13,264 nt of DNA from Sphaerochaeta sp. (GTDB lineage Bacteria > Spirochaetota > Spirochaetia > Sphaerochaetales > Sphaerochaetaceae), in the NCBI GenBank assembly GCA_003456855.1, contig DMOO01000043.1, forward strand, positions 1-13,264, given 5' to 3'. Shown one piece after another: positions 1-6,939 of this stretch (position 1 is the stretch's first letter; each line of letters begins with the position of its first letter). The notes beneath the pieces were generated by a model, which saw only the letters and a program-made list of their open reading frames with translations, did no database searches and was not told the origin of the DNA. The translations under genes and the position numbers were made by a program.

Positions 1-1994
1 TGATTCCACAGACCCAGTTCTCCATGCTTGGCAATCCCTCTGAGAAGATAGGCAGATTAGTATTCGCCCGTGAGATGGATGACAGCTTCTATGGTCTTGG
101 AGACAAGGGTGGAAGTCCTGACCGCACTGGCAGAAGGGTAAGGATGTACAACAAGGATGCACTTGGCTACGATGCCGAGAACTCGGATCCTCTTTACAAA
201 TCAATCCCTTTCCTTCTCAAGGTGAACAGATCAAAGGGCACCTCAATTGGTTTGTATTTCCCTGATCCATGCATCAGATGTTTTGACATCTGCAGCGAAA
301 GCCGCTTCTACTTCTCCGCCGAGATCGTGGACGGTCCTTTCAGCTACGCCCTGATCATGGGTGATGACTACAGACAGGTCCTTTCCGGATACTGCAGACT
401 CTCAGGAAAGCCTGCTTTCCCACCACTTTATTCCTTTGGCTATTTCGGTTCCTCGATGAACTATGCAGAGGCTTGGGATGCCCAGCAGAGAATCGAGAGG
501 TTCTTCAAGGATGTCGAGGAAAGAGATCTTCCTTGCGAGGGTCTGTATGTATCTTCAGGCTATTTGAAGGCTGATGACGGAAAGCGCTATTCCTTCTTCT
601 GGAACAGACGCAAGTTCCCGGATCCGAAGGCATTTCTGGAGGATCTTAGGGAGAGGGGCTACCATCTTACCTTCAATATCAAACCTGGAATCCTCAAGAC
701 CCATCCGTGGTATTCAGAACTTGTGGATAAGGGTTATCTCCTTAAGGACAACGATGGCAATCCGATTGTCGAGTACTTCTGGGGTGGAGACGCCTCCTTC
801 ATAGACTTCAACAATCCTGATGCCGTCAAATGGTGGAAGGGCAAGCTCAACGAGGCCTATCTGGACTTCGGCGTTGAGGGAGTCTGGAACGACAACAACG
901 AATGCGAGCTTGCTGATGGTGAGCTGGATGCCTACAAGGTCAGGACCCTCTATCCTGTCAGAATGGCCCAGGTTTCATACGAGGCATGTCTTGAGAAGAA
1001 CCCGAATGTCCGTCCTTGGATATACTCCAGAAGCGGATATGCAGGAATGCAGAGATATGCAAGAACCTGGACAGGGGACAATGTCAGTGATTTCAAGACC
1101 CTGAAGTACAACCAGTACCAGGGGGCCTCAATGGGCCTCAGCGGAGTGCCTTTCGTTGGCCATGACCTTGGTGGATTCTTCGGTCCTGAGCCCAGCGCTG
1201 AGCTTCTGGTCCGCTGCTGCCAGAGCGCCATCTTCCAGGCCAGATTCGTCATCCATTCCTGGAGAGAGGACGACAGGCCTACGGAGCCTTGGAAGTTCAA
1301 GGATGCCTATCCGCTCATCAAGGAAGCTCTCTTTGACCATTACAGGCACATTCCTTACATCTACAACACTGCACGTCAGGCCCTTAATGGAATTCCTATG
1401 GAGAGGCTTCTGTGCCTTGAGTACCCATCTGATGCTCGTCTTTGTGCCGATATCGAGCAGTCCATGTTCGGTGACAGCGTCATGAAGGCACCTGTTGTGA
1501 ATCAAGGACAGGGGAGCAAGAGTGTTGTATTCCCGGAAGGGGACAACTGGTATTGCCCTATGGACGGAAAGATATACAAAGGTGGAACCACAGAAACATT
1601 TGAAACTCCACTTGGCAAGACCTGGTACTTCTACAAGGCCGGAAGCGTAGTCCCACGGTCCTTGGTGGTGGACAAACTCAGAACAGGCTATTTTAGTAAA
1701 CTTCAGTTGTTTATTGTCCCATCCTGCGGAAATGTCTGCTATGATTACTATGAGGATGATGGTTTCTCGGTGGAAGGTGAGCATTCGCACAACATCTGGC
1801 ACATCGAGGTGAGCTATGATTCCTCCGGGAAGGCGGGAAAGGTCTCGATCTCTTGCAGGCACCTGGGCGATGCCTCAAGTCTGGTCGGCAGGCAGTTCCA
1901 TGTCACGTTCCCTGATGGTTTCTCTGAGGAGGTCGTAATTCCTGCGGAGAAGGCTGATGGGGTGGAGATTCCATTTGGCGGTGAGTATAGGTGA
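1..1994 (+). CDS. Glycoside hydrolase family 31 (alpha-glucosidase/alpha-xylosidase type), 5' partial
   Basis: A retaining alpha-glycosidase of family GH31, probably releasing terminal alpha-linked glucose or xylose from oligosaccharides. The reading frame is open to the first base of the window. The first Met (base 24) falls inside the N-terminal beta-sandwich domain, just before the family motif FYGLGDK, so the true start lies upstream. Counting from that Met, a (beta/alpha)8 barrel follows the PPLYSFGYF segment. The likely nucleophile is D290 in VWNDNNE and the likely acid/base is D352 in WTGDN; HSWRED lies further on. A C-terminal beta-sandwich with YYEDDG completes the protein. No signal peptide can be judged because the start is missing. 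The stop overlaps the start of the downstream LacI-type regulator (GTGA, 1991-1994), which suggests one operon and a regulator devoted to this sugar. GH31 membership is secure; the exact substrate is not readable from sequence. Confidence 0.9.
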   Translation, partial: IPQTQFSMLGNPSEKIGRLVFAREMDDSFYGLGDKGGSPDRTGRRVRMYNKDALGYDAENSDPLYKSIPFLLKVNRSKGTSIGLYFPDPCIRCFDICSESRFYFSAEIVDGPFSYALIMGDDYRQVLSGYCRLSGKPAFPPLYSFGYFGSSMNYAEAWDAQQRIERFFKDVEERDLPCEGLYVSSGYLKADDGKRYSFFWNRRKFPDPKAFLEDLRERGYHLTFNIKPGILKTHPWYSELVDKGYLLKDNDGNPIVEYFWGGDASFIDFNNPDAVKWWKGKLNEAYLDFGVEGVWNDNNECELADGELDAYKVRTLYPVRMAQVSYEACLEKNPNVRPWIYSRSGYAGMQRYARTWTGDNVSDFKTLKYNQYQGASMGLSGVPFVGHDLGGFFGPEPSAELLVRCCQSAIFQARFVIHSWREDDRPTEPWKFKDAYPLIKEALFDHYRHIPYIYNTARQALNGIPMERLLCLEYPSDARLCADIEQSMFGDSVMKAPVVNQGQGSKSVVFPEGDNWYCPMDGKIYKGGTTETFETPLGKTWYFYKAGSVVPRSLVVDKLRTGYFSKLQLFIVPSCGNVCYDYYEDDGFSVEGEHSHNIWHIEVSYDSSGKAGKVSISCRHLGDASSLVGRQFHVTFPDGFSEEVVIPAEKADGVEIPFGGEYR

Positions 1995-2992
1995 CTAGGA
2001 GAAAGGTGTCCATCAAGGATGTCGCTAGAGCGGCTGACGTAAGCATCACAACCGTGACCCATGCCTTGAACGGCAAGAGGCCTGTGAGCCCAGAGACACG
2101 TGATCGCATTATGAAGGCCATAGACGAACTGGGTTATGTGCCTTCATACAGCGCCAGCCATCTGAAGAATGGACGCTCCAATCTGATCGGCTGCTATGTG
2201 GCAGACCTTACCGAGGATTTCACAAACTACATGCTCAGGGGAATAGAGCAGGCCATAAAGGGCACTGGCTATTCACTGGTTTTCGGCTCAGCCGTTGAGC
2301 TGGGAACCGACAAGGCAACGATAAAGAAGTATTTCAGACAATATGGAATTGATGGTCTGATCACAATAAACCATCTTTCAGTGAACTCTGACTGGACTAA
2401 TGAGGACAAGGCTTTCCCGATTGTCCTTATGAACTCAAACAATTCTCAATTTGACTGCATCCTGCCTGACAACAGGCTTGCCGGAGCCCTTGTTGCCCAG
2501 CATCTCTATGACAACGGAGTAAGAAAGCCTTTCTTCTTCGGCGGTCCAATTGACAGAATCTCAGTCATGGACAGATTGGAGGGCTTCAGAGAGAGGCTTT
2601 ATTCACTTGGCATTGAACTGACCGAGGATTCCATTTGGCATGGTGACTTCACCTTCGAGAGCGGCTGCGAGATGGCCCAGAGGTTGGTGGATGAGCATAT
2701 TCCGTGTGATGGAGTCATGTGCGCAAACGACTATATCGCCATTGGTGCTATAAGAAGATTCTCAGAGCTGGGCTACTCGATTCCAAAGGACATCAAGATT
2801 GTCGGTGTCGATGACAGAGACATCGCCAAGTACTGCAACATACCTGTCACAACAGTCAACCTGGACCTTGAGGATCTGGGCAAGTTCGCACTTGAGAGGA
2901 TCCTTGAGATAATAGAGTCCGATGACCATAATCCAATTACTTACTATTCCAACCCTTATCTGATTCCAAGAGAGAGCAGTGCGATTCTCTGA
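1991..2992 (+). CDS. LacI/GalR-family transcriptional regulator
   Basis: A sugar-responsive DNA-binding regulator of 333 aa, full length for the family. The N-terminal helix-turn-helix (about residues 6-25, SIKDVARAADVS then TTVTHALNG) and hinge region (HLKNGRSNLIG) precede a periplasmic-binding-protein-like effector domain (about 62-330). That domain shows the family segments DGLI, MDRLEGF, CANDYIAIGAI and IVGVDD. The start is GTG at 1991, overlapping the glycosidase stop by four bases. A second in-frame GTG at 2006 preceded by AGGAG (1997-2001) is an alternative that would lose only five residues. It most likely controls the upstream GH31 gene and adjacent transport genes outside the window. 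The effector cannot be deduced. It is separated from the division cluster by 273 bases and is probably unrelated to it. Confidence 0.93.
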   Translation: MTRRKVSIKDVARAADVSITTVTHALNGKRPVSPETRDRIMKAIDELGYVPSYSASHLKNGRSNLIGCYVADLTEDFTNYMLRGIEQAIKGTGYSLVFGSAVELGTDKATIKKYFRQYGIDGLITINHLSVNSDWTNEDKAFPIVLMNSNNSQFDCILPDNRLAGALVAQHLYDNGVRKPFFFGGPIDRISVMDRLEGFRERLYSLGIELTEDSIWHGDFTFESGCEMAQRLVDEHIPCDGVMCANDYIAIGAIRRFSELGYSIPKDIKIVGVDDRDIAKYCNIPVTTVNLDLEDLGKFALERILEIIESDDHNPITYYSNPYLIPRESSAIL

Positions 2993-3265
2993 ATAAGGGC
3001 CTTCGGTGGTAAATTTCACAAAATAGTGGCGTTTTCTCTTTAGTAATTTGAAAAGTGACCCTAAATAGTGACTTCTGCTCTAGGTGTTAAGTGTTTACTT
3101 AAAAGTATGAAAACTGTTAAGTGAAATAGCAAAATTACCCTAAAATTACCTTATTTTTATATAACTTTTACCTTGCGGTTCAGGGCCAAGTGCGATAGTT
3201 TTTGAAGTAACAAGTGGTAAGTTTTCCCAAAAACTGGCCAAAAACAAGGGTAGAAGTGGTAAAAA
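2993..3265 (+). promoter_or_regulatory. AT-rich, repeat-filled leader of the division cluster (candidate promoter and MraZ operator)
   Basis: A gene-free stretch of 273 bases, far more AT-rich than its flanks. AGTG occurs eight times on the + strand (starting at 3025, 3054, 3067, 3090, 3120, 3189, 3213, 3255), and I found no copy on the - strand. The nine-base AAGTGGTAA occurs at 3212-3220 and 3254-3262, the second copy occupying the ribosome-binding position of mraZ. Two direct repeats have an 11-base period: AAAATTACC at 3131 and 3142, and CCAAAAAC at 3227 and 3238. MraZ proteins bind short tandem GTG/TGGG-type repeats upstream of their own gene, so this is the expected operator location. 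A weak promoter candidate is TATAAC at 3160-3165 with TTACCC at 3135-3140 (19-base spacer). No convincing terminator for the preceding regulator gene was seen. Confidence 0.5.
3087..3102. repeat. Perfect 6-bp inverted repeat upstream of mraZ
   Basis: TTAAGT (3087-3092) and ACTTAA (3097-3102) form perfect arms around a 4-base spacer in the leader of the division cluster. GTTAAGTG is repeated directly at 3086-3093 and 3116-3123. It could be a protein-binding site; it is too AT-rich and lacks the T-tract needed for a terminator. Confidence 0.35.
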
Positions 3266-3712
3266 ATGCGCGGTGAATTCAGAAACACCATAGATGAAAA
3301 GGGCAGACTCATGATTCCTCCTAGACTCAGGGAGCAGCTCGGCACGTCTGTGGAACTGGTTCTCACAAAGTCACTGGACAATGCGCTTTGGCTCTTCACT
3401 GCTGAGGATTTTGACAACTTCGACAATCAGGTGAATGGAGATTCGATGTCGCTGTTGGACTCCAATGCCACGTTGATCAACAGGTTGATAATCTCTCCTG
3501 CAAGAGATGTCGAGTTGGACAAGACAGGAAGATTGAGCATCCCACAGGTCCTCAGGGACTTTGCAGGGCTCGAGCCAAAGAGTGAATGCGTCATCCTGGG
3601 TTCCAGAACCCATGTTGAGATCATGAGCGCAAAGGCCTATGACGACATGCTGATCCGCGAGCAGGGCAACCTGAAGGCCGCGGGCAACGCCCTTACCCAA
3701 AGAGGTAGATGA
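3266..3712 (+). CDS. mraZ: MraZ, transcriptional regulator of the division/cell-wall cluster
   Basis: DNA-binding protein of 148 aa, the usual length. It has two tandem SpoVT/AbrB-like swapped-hairpin domains (about residues 5-50 and 78-123). The paired signatures are DEKGRLMIPPRLRE at 10-23 and LDKTGRLSIPQVLRD at 84-98. MraZ is the first gene of dcw clusters and represses its own promoter by binding tandem repeats. The gap just upstream contains repeat arrays consistent with that. No strong Shine-Dalgarno is seen; GTGG at 3256-3259 sits at the right distance but is part of the repeated AAGTGGTAA element, so repressor binding and translation initiation may share the same bases. The stop overlaps the first possible start of rsmH (ATGA, 3709-3712). 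Confidence 0.96.
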   Translation: MRGEFRNTIDEKGRLMIPPRLREQLGTSVELVLTKSLDNALWLFTAEDFDNFDNQVNGDSMSLLDSNATLINRLIISPARDVELDKTGRLSIPQVLRDFAGLEPKSECVILGSRTHVEIMSAKAYDDMLIREQGNLKAAGNALTQRGR

Positions 3713-4647
3713 CCATGCAGTACGTCCATTACTCCGTGATGCAGAACGAGGCTCTTGCCTACCTGAATCCGGGCGAGAAGGATGCTTTGATGGTTGACTG
3801 CACTCTTGGGGAGGGAGGCCATTCGAACCTTTTTCTTCAGAGATATCCGAATCTGAAGGTCATCGGTCTTGACCGTGACTGCAGGATCATGGAGAAGGCC
3901 AAGTTCAGGCTGGCACCTTACGGGGACCGCTTCGAGGCTAGGAACATCTGGTTCGACCAGTTCTGGAGCACCTATGACGGCCCGCAGGTCGACTACATCC
4001 TGTTCGATCTTGGGATAAGCGTCTTCCACTACGAGGAATCCGGCCGTGGATTCAGCTTCAAGCGTCAGGAGAAACTGGACATGAGGCTGGACGTCAACGG
4101 GGAGAAGGACGCCAGCGACGTGGTCAACGACTACGACGAGACGAGCCTTGCGAACCTCATCTACAACTACGGTGAGGAGCGCTACTCAAGGAGAATCGCC
4201 GCTGCCATCTGCAAGGCAAGGCAGACGAAGCGGATCGAGTATACAAACGAGCTTGCTGACATCGTCTGGAATGCGGTTCCGAACGAGTACAGACATAGAA
4301 GGATCCATCCTGCGACCAAGACATTCCAGGCTCTCAGGATAGAGATAAACGGCGAGCTTGACCGCATCGTCCCTGCTCTGGAGGGTGCAGTCAAGGCTTT
4401 GAAGCCAGGGGGAAGGCTGGCGGTGATAACCTTCCATTCCTTGGAGGACAGACCGGTGAAATGGTTCTTCAAGGATCACGAGAACATTCTCGAGATCCTG
4501 ACGAAGAAGCCGCTGGAGCCCACCGAGGAGGAGTGTGAGGCCAATCCACCATCAAGGAGTGCAAAGCTCAGGGTTGTGGAGAAGCTGGAGAAGGAAAGGG
4601 ACCCTGCCCAGAAGAGGAACAAGTACAGGGACCTTGCCAATAACTGA
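3709..4647 (+). CDS. rsmH: RsmH (MraW), 16S rRNA (cytosine-1402-N4)-methyltransferase
   Basis: S-adenosylmethionine-dependent methyltransferase that modifies N4 of C1402 in the 16S rRNA decoding centre. The protein has 312 aa, normal for the family. Visible motifs are HYSVM near the N-terminus, the SAM-binding loop CTLGEGGHS (31-39), IGLDRD (52-57), DLGISVFHYEESGRGFSF (100-117) with LDMRLD (123-128), NYGEERYS (153-160), HPATKTFQALRIEIN (200-214) and the late FHSLEDR segment. Two starts are possible: ATG 3709, which overlaps the mraZ stop, and ATG 3715, which is better spaced from GAGGT at 3702-3706. They differ by two residues. It is conserved in the second position of dcw clusters. It is not a cell-wall enzyme, which may explain why it persists where the wall genes are gone. 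Confidence 0.96.
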   Translation: MTMQYVHYSVMQNEALAYLNPGEKDALMVDCTLGEGGHSNLFLQRYPNLKVIGLDRDCRIMEKAKFRLAPYGDRFEARNIWFDQFWSTYDGPQVDYILFDLGISVFHYEESGRGFSFKRQEKLDMRLDVNGEKDASDVVNDYDETSLANLIYNYGEERYSRRIAAAICKARQTKRIEYTNELADIVWNAVPNEYRHRRIHPATKTFQALRIEINGELDRIVPALEGAVKALKPGGRLAVITFHSLEDRPVKWFFKDHENILEILTKKPLEPTEEECEANPPSRSAKLRVVEKLEKERDPAQKRNKYRDLANN

Positions 4648-4670
4648 AAGGTAATGACCAAGAGGAAGAT

Positions 4671-4958
4671 ATGAAACACGTTAGAGCTGAAAGACCATTA
4701 GTACTATTCACAATCATTCTGATAAATCTTTGTCTGCTGATCCCAGTTTGGCAGTCAGCCAGAAACTCCCAGCTTCAGTGGCAGCTTGCTCAGAGTGAGC
4801 AGCTTCTCAGGGACAAGGAGGAGCAGAAGATGGTCCTCGCTGCATCGATTGCGGTGCAGACAACCCCTGAATACCTTATAGAGCAGTCAACTGAACAGAA
4901 TCTTGTGTTCACACAGATCGCTTCTGAGACTTCATCGATGATGGCCAGCAACAAGTAG
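4671..4958 (+). CDS. ftsL: FtsL-like cell division protein
   Basis: Small bitopic membrane protein of 95 aa. A short basic cytoplasmic N-terminus (MKHVRAERP) is followed by one transmembrane segment (about residues 10-27). A Gln/Glu-rich stretch predicted as coiled coil follows (about 30-70), then a short polar tail. Length, topology and position directly after rsmH identify it as FtsL; the family has little sequence conservation, so the call rests on architecture and context. FtsL normally bridges FtsQ/FtsB and the FtsW-FtsI septal synthase. AGAGGA at 4661-4666 is the ribosome-binding site, four bases before the ATG. In most dcw clusters ftsI and the mur genes follow here, but the next gene, 11 bases on, is ftsW. 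Confidence 0.8.
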   Translation: MKHVRAERPLVLFTIILINLCLLIPVWQSARNSQLQWQLAQSEQLLRDKEEQKMVLAASIAVQTTPEYLIEQSTEQNLVFTQIASETSSMMASNK

Positions 4959-4969
4959 GAGGGCCCACC

Positions 4970-6202
4970 ATGGCACGTGCTAGTTATGATGACTGGACCT
5001 TCATGGGTGAGGTCCAGTCTGAGGACCGGAGGCTCAGGTTATCGAAACCGAGCAAGACGCAGCAGATCAACGGCGTCAGGAACTCATTCATATTTCTCTG
5101 CGTTGTGATTCTCTTGACCTTCATGGGTCTTGTCTGCGTTTATTCGGCCAGCTACGAGGCTGCCGTCAATGCAGGCCATCCTCATTACTACTATCTGGTG
5201 AGACAGGCTATATATGTTGCCATCGGCATCGCCCTGATGGTCAGCGTCAATGTCCTTCCGGAGAAGGCAATAAAGCTTGTCGGTCCGATAATGTTCTTCT
5301 CATCCGTCATACTTCTTCTGGTTGACGTGATCTTCAAGAAGAACATACTCATGACTTCAGACACTGTAGATTTCCTGTTCCTGTCAGGAATTATGTATAT
5401 GGGCCTGTACTTTGCGGGCAGAGACAACAACATTGACAGATTCAGCCAGCTCATCGTTCCTGTGATCGCTTGCATCCTGGTTCTGGCCCTGCTTCTGTTC
5501 AAGAGGAACATCTCGTTCGCATTGATGTACCTTGTCATGGCGGCAACCATGTTCGCTGCCGGTGGAGTGGGGCTCTTCGGAGTCATTCTGCTTGTCCTGT
5601 ACGTTGCGGTCCCTGTGGCCTGCATAATCTTTTCCAAGTCCGAGAGGATCATCGCCGTGGCCAAGTTCCTGCTGCCTGGTATCGGCACGAATCCAAGAAG
5701 CTCTGACATCATGGCTGCAAGGTCTGCAATTGCAAGCGGTTCCTGGTTCGGAAAGGGCCTTGGAGGTGGTGTCTACAAGAGGACAGCCATCTCTGACCTC
5801 TCAGGTCGCAACATCCTTGCCTGCATCTGCGAGGAGCTGGGCTTCTGGGGCATTGTGATGATCATCCTGTTCATCGCCTTCTATGCCTTTGTAGGCTATA
5901 AGGCAGCCCGCACAATCAGACGCAAGGACAAGTTCTACTCGAACATAGCAATAGGACTGACCTCGATGGTCGTCTGGCAGTTCATACTCAACATCGTCTG
6001 GGTTCTGGGGTATCTTCCTATGGAAGGCCTTCCTCTTCCGTTCTTCTCATACGGCATAGGAATCATCCCGATTCTCTTCGCAAGTGGTGTAATTTACAAG
6101 ATCACAAGGGTGAAGGTGGATGGCGAAGAAGAGGATAGAGTGATAGAATCTATCCAGGATGAGCTGATGTTCCCGGAGAAATACAACTTTGAAAACCCTT
6201 GA
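4970..6202 (+). CDS. ftsW: Degenerate FtsW (SEDS family), catalytic Asp replaced by Arg
   Basis: Polytopic membrane protein of 410 aa with about 10 predicted transmembrane segments and a cytoplasmic N-terminal extension of about 37 residues. SEDS family marks remain: GLVCVYSAS (53-61), SAIASGSWFGKGLGGG (252-267), CEELGFWG (287-294) and LPLPFFSYG (354-362). Ordinary FtsW polymerises septal glycan from lipid II with FtsI. Here the segment between Lys270 and Glu288 aligns without gaps to the canonical LPEAHTDFIFA region. The essential Asp (E. coli FtsW D297, RodA D262) becomes Arg280, and the neighbouring Phe becomes Asn281. The GARRW loop, the QPSE motif and the PDLGT motif are also missing; the last is replaced by FKRNISF around 177-183. 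The frame is intact and has a strong AGGAGGG site (4957-4963), so this is a maintained protein rather than a pseudogene. I infer a structural, non-polymerising divisome role. Confidence 0.88.
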   Translation: MARASYDDWTFMGEVQSEDRRLRLSKPSKTQQINGVRNSFIFLCVVILLTFMGLVCVYSASYEAAVNAGHPHYYYLVRQAIYVAIGIALMVSVNVLPEKAIKLVGPIMFFSSVILLLVDVIFKKNILMTSDTVDFLFLSGIMYMGLYFAGRDNNIDRFSQLIVPVIACILVLALLLFKRNISFALMYLVMAATMFAAGGVGLFGVILLVLYVAVPVACIIFSKSERIIAVAKFLLPGIGTNPRSSDIMAARSAIASGSWFGKGLGGGVYKRTAISDLSGRNILACICEELGFWGIVMIILFIAFYAFVGYKAARTIRRKDKFYSNIAIGLTSMVVWQFILNIVWVLGYLPMEGLPLPFFSYGIGIIPILFASGVIYKITRVKVDGEEEDRVIESIQDELMFPEKYNFENP

Positions 6203-6929
6203 GAGAATCCTGCTTGTACTTGTGATAGCACTGATCCTTGCAGGAGCCTACGTGGCCCTGAGATATATCGACTTCTTCAACATTGAGGAGGTCGATGTTT
6301 CAGTATCTGGACCGGTGACGAACGTCTCGATAGACATGCAGAGGATAATCAAGCCACTGAAGGGCAGGAACATCTTTGATGTGAACCTCAACTCACTGGA
6401 GAAGACGCTCTCTGCGTTCGATGGTGTAAAGACTGTGAAGGCAAAGAGATACTATCCGAACAGAATCATAATCCAGATTGACTACAACGACATCTCCCTG
6501 AGGGCCTACAGCATCGACAACAACGATGTAATCAACTATTATTTCATCCATGAGGACATCATGGACGAGGTGTCGGCTGAGACATGGGAGAGCTTCGACA
6601 AGCTTTCAATCGTGGAGCTGAACCCTGCCTATGCCCAGATGATGATGAAGTGGGGAGCCGACAACGGCTTCCGTGACATGGTCAACCTGGCTGAACATTT
6701 GAGCATCAACAACTTGATAACAAGTATAAAATACGATAATAATAACGGTAGCGACTTCGGAAGGCTTGCTATAGAGTTGTCATCATTGAACTCAGTCCTC
6801 TATGTCAGAGAGCTTGTCAGTTCCACTCGTTTGGACGAAGCTCTTGAGATGGTCAGTGGCCAGTTTTCCGCAGGTGGTGCCGTAGTTGTATACGACCTCT
6901 ACGCTAATACCTTGGTCAAAAGGACTTAG
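6189..6929 (+). CDS. ftsQ: FtsQ/DivIB-like cell division protein
   Basis: Bitopic membrane protein of 246 aa. A short N-terminus and one transmembrane segment (about residues 6-26) precede a POTRA-like domain. That domain starts at FFNIEEVDVSVSG and includes LKGRNIFDVNLNSLEKTL and VKAKRYYPNRIIIQI, a recognisable form of the FtsQ pattern ending in a xYPxxLxIxI strand. A beta domain and a C-terminal segment follow. The start is TTG at 6189, overlapping ftsW by 14 bases, with GGAG at 6175-6178 about 10 bases upstream. No ATG before the membrane segment fits. The overlap suggests translational coupling to ftsW. FtsQ normally recruits FtsL/FtsB and FtsW-FtsI to the septum; here FtsI is absent from the cluster. 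Confidence 0.85.
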   Translation: MKTLERILLVLVIALILAGAYVALRYIDFFNIEEVDVSVSGPVTNVSIDMQRIIKPLKGRNIFDVNLNSLEKTLSAFDGVKTVKAKRYYPNRIIIQIDYNDISLRAYSIDNNDVINYYFIHEDIMDEVSAETWESFDKLSIVELNPAYAQMMMKWGADNGFRDMVNLAEHLSINNLITSIKYDNNNGSDFGRLAIELSSLNSVLYVRELVSSTRLDEALEMVSGQFSAGGAVVVYDLYANTLVKRT

Positions 6930-6934
6930 GAGGT
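6928..6934 (+). promoter_or_regulatory. Strong Shine-Dalgarno deciding the ftsA start
   Basis: AGGAGGT lies five bases before ATG 6940 and overlaps the ftsQ stop codon (6927-6929). It favours 6940 over upstream in-frame starts (for example 6886), which lie within ftsQ coding sequence and would add residues without similarity to FtsA. Confidence 0.8.
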
Positions 6935-6939
6935 GGGGC

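Noticed and set aside
1128..1862. Open frame of 244 codons on the - strand opposite the GH31 gene
   Set aside because: It overlaps the well-supported glycosidase completely and shows no domain signature.
2993..3016. Possible terminator hairpin after the LacI-type gene around GCCTTCGGT
   Set aside because: The stem is only about three base pairs with a wobble, and no T-run follows.
6886..6939. Longer ftsA reading frame starting inside ftsQ
   Set aside because: The extra residues do not resemble FtsA, and the strong Shine-Dalgarno at 6928-6934 points to ATG 6940.
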